Below, one piece after another: positions 62,865 to 64,000 of a stretch of DNA of 64,000 nucleotides; the stretch's first letter is position 1, and each line of letters opens with the position of its first letter. Below the pieces are notes generated by a model that was not told the DNA's origin, searched no databases, and saw only the letters and a program-made list of their open reading frames with translations. The position numbers and the translations under genes were made by a program. Source of the stretch: Rhizobiaceae bacterium (GTDB lineage Bacteria; Pseudomonadota; Alphaproteobacteria; Rhizobiales; Rhizobiaceae). Where the stretch lies: the NCBI GenBank assembly GCA_028279875.1, contig JANQMU010000061.1, positions 1 through 64,000 on the forward strand, read 5' to 3'.

Positions 62865-64000
62865 ATGAAAACACGCGCCGCCATTGCCTGGGAACCAAAC
62901 AGGCCGCTTGAAATCGAAGAGATCGATCTCGAAGGTCCCAAGGAGGGCGAGGTCCTCATTCGTATCGTGACGACCAGCCTGTGCCACACGGACGTCTTCA
63001 CCCTCTCGGGCGAAGACCCCGAGGGCCTGTTTCCCTGTGTCCTGGGCCATGAGGGATGCGGGATTGTCGAGGAGGTAGGCAAGGGCGTCACCTCCGTTGT
63101 GCCCGGCGATCACGTGATACCTCTCTATGTTCCGGAAGACCCCAACTGCCCCTATATCAAGTCCGGCAAGACCAATCTTTGCCAGACCATCCGCAAGACC
63201 CAAGGGGCGGGTGTCATGCCGGACGGAACATCGCGCTTTTCCTACAAAGGCAAGCAGATCCTGCACTATATGGGCACAAGCACGTTCAGCGAATACACGG
63301 TTTTACCTGAGATTTCGGTGGCCAAGATCTCCAAGGAGGCGCCGCTGTCCAAAGCCTCAGTGATGGGCTGTGCCGTCCCGACGGGGATCGGGGCAGTCCG
63401 CAACACGGCCAAGGTCGAGGAAGGCGCGACGGTCGGCGTCTTTGGCCTGGGCGCTGTGGGTATGGCCGTGATCCAGGGCGCGGTGCTGAAAGGCGCGTCG
63501 CGGATCATCGGGATCGACATCAACCCCAACAAGTTCCCGCTGGCCAAGTCACTGGGTGCCACCGAATGCATCAATCCACGGGATCACGCAGCGCCCATCC
63601 ACGAAGTCCTGATCGAGATGACGGATGGCGGGCTGGACTACACTTTCGAAGCTGTCGGCAATGTAGAGCTGATGCGTTCGGCGCTGGAGGCCTGCCACAA
63701 GGGATGGGGCGAATGCACCGTGATCGGCGTGGCTGGCGCCGGACAGGAGATTTCGACGCGGCCCTTCCAACTCGTCACGGGACGCGTGTGGCGTGGAACG
63801 GCCTTTGGTGGCGTCCTGGGCCGCAGCCAATTGCCCGGCATGGTCGATGAATGGTTGCGCGGCGACTTCAGCGTCGACCCCTACATCACCCATCACATGA
63901 CCCACGGGCAGATCAACACGGCTTTTGACCTCCTGAAAGCAGGCGAGTCGATCCGATCGGTCATCCATTTCCAGCCGGGCGACACAATGACCGTCAATTC
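62865..64000 (+). CDS. Class III alcohol dehydrogenase-like protein with altered structural zinc site (partial)
   Basis: 378 codons in the window; the end lies outside. Nearly full-length S-(hydroxymethyl)glutathione dehydrogenase fold, which oxidises the formaldehyde-glutathione adduct. Catalytic zinc ligands are kept: Cys40 (TTSLCHTD), His62-Glu63 (GHEG) and Cys169 (MGCAVPTG). The NAD motif is [14 protein letters not shown]. The structural zinc loop, normally four Cys (97, 100, 103, 111 in human ADH5), here is Asp92, Cys95, Ile98 and Cys106, so it should not bind zinc. GGGAGA lies before the ATG. As the fourth gene after ZigA and DUF1826 it looks like a zinc-sparing paralog. Confidence 0.88.
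   Translation, partial: MKTRAAIAWEPNRPLEIEEIDLEGPKEGEVLIRIVTTSLCHTDVFTLSGEDPEGLFPCVLGHEGCGIVEEVGKGVTSVVPGDHVIPLYVPEDPNCPYIKSGKTNLCQTIRKTQGAGVMPDGTSRFSYKGKQILHYMGTSTFSEYTVLPEISVAKISKEAPLSKASVMGCAVPTGIGAVRNTAKVEEGATVGVFGLGAVGMAVIQGAVLKGASRIIGIDINPNKFPLAKSLGATECINPRDHAAPIHEVLIEMTDGGLDYTFEAVGNVELMRSALEACHKGWGECTVIGVAGAGQEISTRPFQLVTGRVWRGTAFGGVLGRSQLPGMVDEWLRGDFSVDPYITHHMTHGQINTAFDLLKAGESIRSVIHFQPGDTMTVN

Noticed and set aside
1-64000. CRISPR array, rRNA, tRNA, phage or intact insertion sequence
   Set aside because: No direct-repeat arrays, transposase, integrase or structural RNA were found on reading either strand; only the MITE-like element is a mobile candidate.

Overview
The window is high-GC, gene-dense and mostly accessory. 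It carries TRAP, tripartite tricarboxylate (TTT), CUT1 sugar and dipeptide importers, each with its own catabolic genes and FadR-type GntR, LysR or TetR regulators. That pattern and the protein flavour suggest an alphaproteobacterium, probably of the Hyphomicrobiales/Rhizobiales. This is an inference; no rRNA or tRNA gene is present to fix it.

Layout. 1-4.9 kb: the end of an autotransporter, a small membrane ORF, a double GNAT, a pirin, a PhnB-like VOC protein, a DAO-family flavoprotein and a GyrI-like protein. 4.9-17.3 kb: proC diverges from a GntR gene that leads a run of DapA-type lyase, FAD-linked oxidase, metal amidohydrolase and TRAP transporter. Two fumarylacetoacetate-hydrolase-family genes and a second GntR gene follow. 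16.2-25.1 kb: a TTT transporter whose membrane subunit looks like a TctA-TctB fusion, an OsmC protein, an RND efflux pair and a secreted unknown. 25.1-38.5 kb: the most striking region. A minus-strand operon (RuBisCO-like protein, DUF1537 kinase, ApnO-like dehydrogenase, SMP-30 lactonase) is joined by ATGA overlaps. Opposite it runs a CUT1 ABC importer operon with a DUF624-like membrane protein, a leaderless sulfatase and a Gfo/Idh/MocA dehydrogenase. A GntR regulator and three related sites (core ATACCAGT) sit between the two arms. 38.7-44.0 kb: a TetR-headed second TRAP operon with a creatinase-like M24 protein and a GAF protein. 44.0-46.9 kb: ilvD and a divergent LysR gene. 47.0-56.7 kb: a peptide-scavenging operon (C15 peptidase, fused ABC ATPase, binding protein, two permeases, M14 peptidase, DUF1028) with a divergent LysR gene. 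56.8-59.5 kb: DUF985 cupin, fasciclin, methyltransferase and NTF2-like genes. 59.5-64 kb: Rrf2, a thioredoxin-reductase-like protein, a ZigA-type COG0523 GTPase, DUF1826, and a class III alcohol dehydrogenase that has lost two structural-zinc cysteines.

How the genes work together. The 25-38 kb locus holds a candidate for every step from an apiose-like aldose to a tetrulose phosphate or its equivalent: dehydrogenase, lactonase, oxidoisomerase, kinase, RuBisCO-like lyase. It also has an importer and an intracellular sulfatase, neither of which belongs to the D-apiose pathways I know. My leading hypothesis is uptake and use of a sulfated apiose-like (branched or acid) sugar. The terminal zinc-type cluster looks like a zinc-sparing response. 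Four solute-binding-protein genes are followed by a GC-rich intercistronic hairpin, which would favour higher expression of the binding protein than of the membrane subunits.
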